Assembly (NCBI RefSeq): GCF_937959485.1
Contig: NZ_CALGPY010000004.1
Span: 1-64,000, forward strand
From: an uncultured Campylobacter sp.
GTDB taxonomy: Bacteria > Campylobacterota > Campylobacteria > Campylobacterales > Campylobacteraceae
Length of the DNA stretch: 64,000 nucleotides
Direction of reading: 5' to 3'
The translations under genes were made by a program, and so were the position numbers. Every line of letters starts with the position of its first letter. Within the stretch, counting starts at the first letter, position 1. This document shows positions 61,990-64,000 of the stretch, one piece after another. The notes under the pieces were generated by a model that worked only from the letters and a program-made list of their open reading frames with translations, was not told the origin of the DNA and did no database searches.

Positions 61990-62235
61990 TTACTCGTCGT
62001 TACTTAGGATATTTCCGCTTATTTGCAAAAATTTGTCGTTTAGCTCGTCTTGTAGATCCTGCTGCGCGATGAAGCTTTCGATCTCGCGCTCGCTAATGCC
62101 GCGCGCTTCGCAGAGCCGCTCACAGGCGATTAGGCGGATTAGAGCTTCTTCGATTTCGTTTTGCACCAAAGTAGGGCTTGCAGCGGATAAAATTTCAAAA
62201 AATTTCTCTCTTGGGCTGCCTTCAAAAATATCCAT
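61990..62235 (-). CDS. DUF2018 (HP0242-like) small protein
   Basis: 81 residues, all helical: FEGSPREKFFEILSAASPTLVQNEIEEALIRLIACERL followed by EREIESFIAQQDLQDELNDKFLQISG. Homolog HP0242 of H. pylori is a knotted dimer of unknown role. It is the first gene of the operon with the prenyl synthase, hemA and proS. The stop is one base before the next start. Confidence 0.88.
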   Translation of the reverse strand: MDIFEGSPREKFFEILSAASPTLVQNEIEEALIRLIACERLCEARGISEREIESFIAQQDLQDELNDKFLQISGNILSNDE

Positions 62236-62257
62236 TTACCTTCCTTAAAATTTCGCG

Positions 62258-62263
62258 ATTATA
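62258..62263 (-). promoter_or_regulatory. -10 box of the DUF2018-ispB-hemA-proS operon
   Basis: Minus strand GCTATAATCGC, 23 bases before the ATG at 62235. Confidence 0.5.
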
Positions 62264-63170
62264 GCAAATGTAAAATTTAATTTAGGTTAGGGCGCGGCAA
62301 ACTATCGGGGCTTTTAAACAGGAGCGATTAAGCAGATTTTGCACTTGCGTGCGGTAAATTTTAAGCTTAAGCGCGGGATTTTGGGCTTTGAATCTATAAA
62401 TTTTAAAATTTTACTTGTTTGCGAGATAGGCAGAGCGAGCGGAATTTAAAAATTTAATCTTGGTCGCGTGGCGTATTAAACGCGAAGCTTTGCAGATAGG
62501 CGGAATTTTACATTTATAGATAAGCGGCTTGATTTTTTTGCGGAAATTTTAAAATTTTGTGGCGCGAGTGAAATTTTAGGTTTCGCTTGATCGGATAGAA
62601 TTCCGCTTTATTTGAGCGGTAAAATTCTTGAATTTCGCGTAGGCGGAGAGGATTTTCGCTTTGCTTGTGCGGTAAAATCTTGATTTCTGAGCGGCGGGTA
62701 AATTCTATTCTCACAAAATTTACTCGCGTGCATAACACAGATCAGGCTTTTTAAAATTTTAAAAAGCCGCCGCTTTGCGAGAATTTGAAATTTCATGGAC
62801 GCGGTAGAATGCTAAAATCGCGTTTGGCATTAAATTTTTAAACTATAATTTTGAGGCAAATTTTAAATTAATCTGCGAGAGTATCTCTAAATTTAGAATT
62901 CCGCCACCTTTTACAAATAGGAATTTCATTTTTCACGCAGATAAAATCGCGCACTACAAAAGCTACTTTTAAAATTTTAAATTCCACTCGCGCAGATGAA
63001 ATCCCGGTTTCTCGTGCTAGTGGAATTTTTCGCGCAAGGATCATTTTTAAATTTTAATTTCGCTTGCGTTGCACGCGAAGATGGAATTCGCTCCGTTTTA
63101 AGAGCCTAAGCGTGATTTTACCCTGCTACAATACTACTTTAATTAGCTATGCCTCAAAAGCCAGGCTACT
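62264..63170. other. long AT-rich spacer built from AAATTT/GCGGAATTTTA words
   Basis: About 900 bases without a gene. The spacer is dense in AAATTTTAAATTT and GCGGAATTTTA-type words. A 24-bp perfect palindrome (arms GGCTTTTTAAAA) lies at 62745-62768. Short frames inside it are made of these words and lack ribosome sites. Confidence 0.6.
62745..62768. repeat. 24-bp perfect palindrome
   Basis: Starts GGCTTTTTAAAA and is its own reverse complement over 24 bases, with no loop. It could extrude or serve as a bidirectional terminator (GGC stem with T5). Confidence 0.5.
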
Positions 63171-64000
63171 TTAAATTCCGCCGATGATTTCGCGCGCTTG
63201 CGTGATGCTTAGAGCATTGCGGCTTAGTTTGCTAGGCTCGCCAAACCCCCAGCATACCTGCAAATACTCAAGTTTTGCGCCTCTTAGATCTGCCAAATTT
63301 GTTTGAAAGCATCGTGCTGCCGCAGCTTGTGAGTCTTCCGTCGCTTCTGCTTTTGCGGAAATTTTAGCGCCTTTAAAGCTTAGTGTTGCCGCCCCGTCAG
63401 CATCTGTGTCGTTAGGGCGGAATTTTTCATCTGCGTTAAGATTTTCGCCGCAAGAGCTTAAGCTTCCGCTGCTAGCGCTAAAATTCTTTCTATTAGTGCC
63501 ACGGCTAGCATTTAAGCTCTCGCCGTCATTGCCGCCTTGAAATTCTAAATTTTGTAAAAATTCCGCGCCGCGGAGTGCGGCTAGCTCATCCTTTTTGCTA
63601 TCGCCCAAAAAAATCGCGTTTTTGTGCGGCGAGCGCGAGATTACGTGTAGCAGCATCGCAGGATTGGGCTTTGATGGCATCTGCTCGTCCGCGCCTACGA
63701 CCAGATCAAATAGCCCGCGCACGCCCGTTTTTTCTAAGATCGCGCTTATGGTGTAGGAAGGCGCATTGGAGGCGACTGCGAGGAAAAATCCTGCTTTTTT
63801 GCACGAGTGCAAAAGATCCTCGATACCCTCGTAAAGCACGGCGAAATCGCGGTAATTGCTTACGAATTCTTTTTCAAAAAACGCAAGCTCTTCGGCGCTC
63901 GCTTCGGTTTTGCCATAAAATTCCAAAAAGGCGTTTTTGCTTGGATCGTTGATGGTGTGGACGATGAAATTCTTTTGTAGCGGCGCTAGTCCGTAGAGCT
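63171..64000 (-). CDS. HAD-family phosphatase with a long low-complexity insertion (5' end off the window)
   Basis: At least 276 residues; the frame runs off the right edge and the DxDGT motif is beyond it. LYGLAPLQKNFIVHTINDPSKNAFLEFYGK continues to the left. HAD motif II is AVASNAP, motif III KPNPAMLLHVI and motif IV FLGDSKKDELAALRGA. Then, in place of the expected short link to YLQVCWGFGEPS, there are about 97 residues of Asn/Ser/Gly/Glu-rich sequence (63273-63563). The likely reaction is phosphoglycolate or a sugar phosphate dephosphorylation. The TTG 75 bases in is an internal codon, not the start. Confidence 0.85.
   Translation of the reverse strand, partial: LYGLAPLQKNFIVHTINDPSKNAFLEFYGKTEASAEELAFFEKEFVSNYRDFAVLYEGIEDLLHSCKKAGFFLAVASNAPSYTISAILEKTGVRGLFDLVVGADEQMPSKPNPAMLLHVISRSPHKNAIFLGDSKKDELAALRGAEFLQNLEFQGGNDGESLNASRGTNRKNFSASSGSLSSCGENLNADEKFRPNDTDADGAATLSFKGAKISAKAEATEDSQAAAARCFQTNLADLRGAKLEYLQVCWGFGEPSKLSRNALSITQAREIIGGI

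Noticed and set aside
62514..62796. 74- and 62-residue minus-strand frames in the long spacer
   Set aside because: They are made of GCGGAATTTTA-type words and have no ribosome site.

Overview
The window looks like a chromosomal segment of a Campylobacter, most likely one of the higher-GC oral species related to C. gracilis. This is inference. It rests on the gene order DUF2018 - prenyl synthase - hemA - proS and the pairs aspA/dcuA and pta/ackA, on a PEB4-type chaperone and PEB1/CjaA-type binding proteins, on ribosome sites of the AAGGA type, -10 boxes of the TATAAT type, and on AAATTTTA-like words filling nearly every spacer. I recognised no tRNA, rRNA, CRISPR array, transposase or phage gene.

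Layout. 1-3.6 kb: the N-terminal part of a very large secreted adhesin/autotransporter, running off the left edge, with two G tracts upstream. 4.1-6.8 kb: three tandem paralogous amino-acid-binding proteins with no permease. 6.9-12.2 kb: a membrane protein, a D-amino-acid transaminase, a DUF3137 gene split by an in-frame TGA, a Pif1-like helicase and an NlpC/P60 lipoprotein. 12.5-19.7 kb: an isoprenylcysteine-methyltransferase-like protein, a metal-chelate binding protein, a flotillin, a TauE/SafE exporter, unknown proteins and a 27-residue membrane peptide. 20.2-24.4 kb: a two-component system divergent from a CsgG/DUF4810/DUF799 lipoprotein operon plus a DIP1984 gene. 24.7-28.6 kb: a secreted tyrosine-phosphatase-like protein, a SUKH-like protein, a MipA/OmpV porin-like protein and a flavin oxidoreductase. 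28.8-34.8 kb: dcuA and aspA (anaerobic aspartate/fumarate metabolism), a DedA protein, PEB4 and MetQ. 35-40 kb: valS, a 48-residue membrane peptide, diaminopimelate dehydrogenase and MetN (no MetI anywhere in the window). 40.3-42.4 kb: a Met/Lys-rich exported peptide translationally coupled to a response regulator and histidine kinase. 43.8-46.6 kb: pta-ackA. 46.7-51.1 kb: a secreted HhH/polyproline protein, ilvB-ilvH and lpxD. 51.4-57.6 kb: an accessory redox cluster (peptidase E, MdaB, AraC regulator, aldo/keto reductase, ABM protein, DUF2798, a doubly broken alpha/beta hydrolase, a cyclophilin-like protein). 57.7-62.2 kb: the proS-hemA-prenyl synthase-DUF2018 operon, read leftward. 63.2 kb to the end: a HAD phosphatase running off the right edge.

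Three things stand out. First, four conserved enzymes (HemA, Pta, prenyl synthase, HAD phosphatase) carry in-frame Asn/Ser/Ala/Asp/Gly-rich segments where their families are normally compact; their DNA shares short words with the surrounding spacers, which raises the possibility of an in-frame intruding sequence. Second, the redox cluster has two copies of a 28-bp promoter block (26/28 identical) in front of two different transcription units next to an AraC-type regulator. Third, there is an uncharacterised exported Met-rich peptide cotranscribed with its own two-component system, a plausible metal-response module. Gene decay is also visible: DUF3137 (in-frame TGA), the alpha/beta hydrolase (TAG plus a one-base deletion) and a possible T5orf172 remnant.
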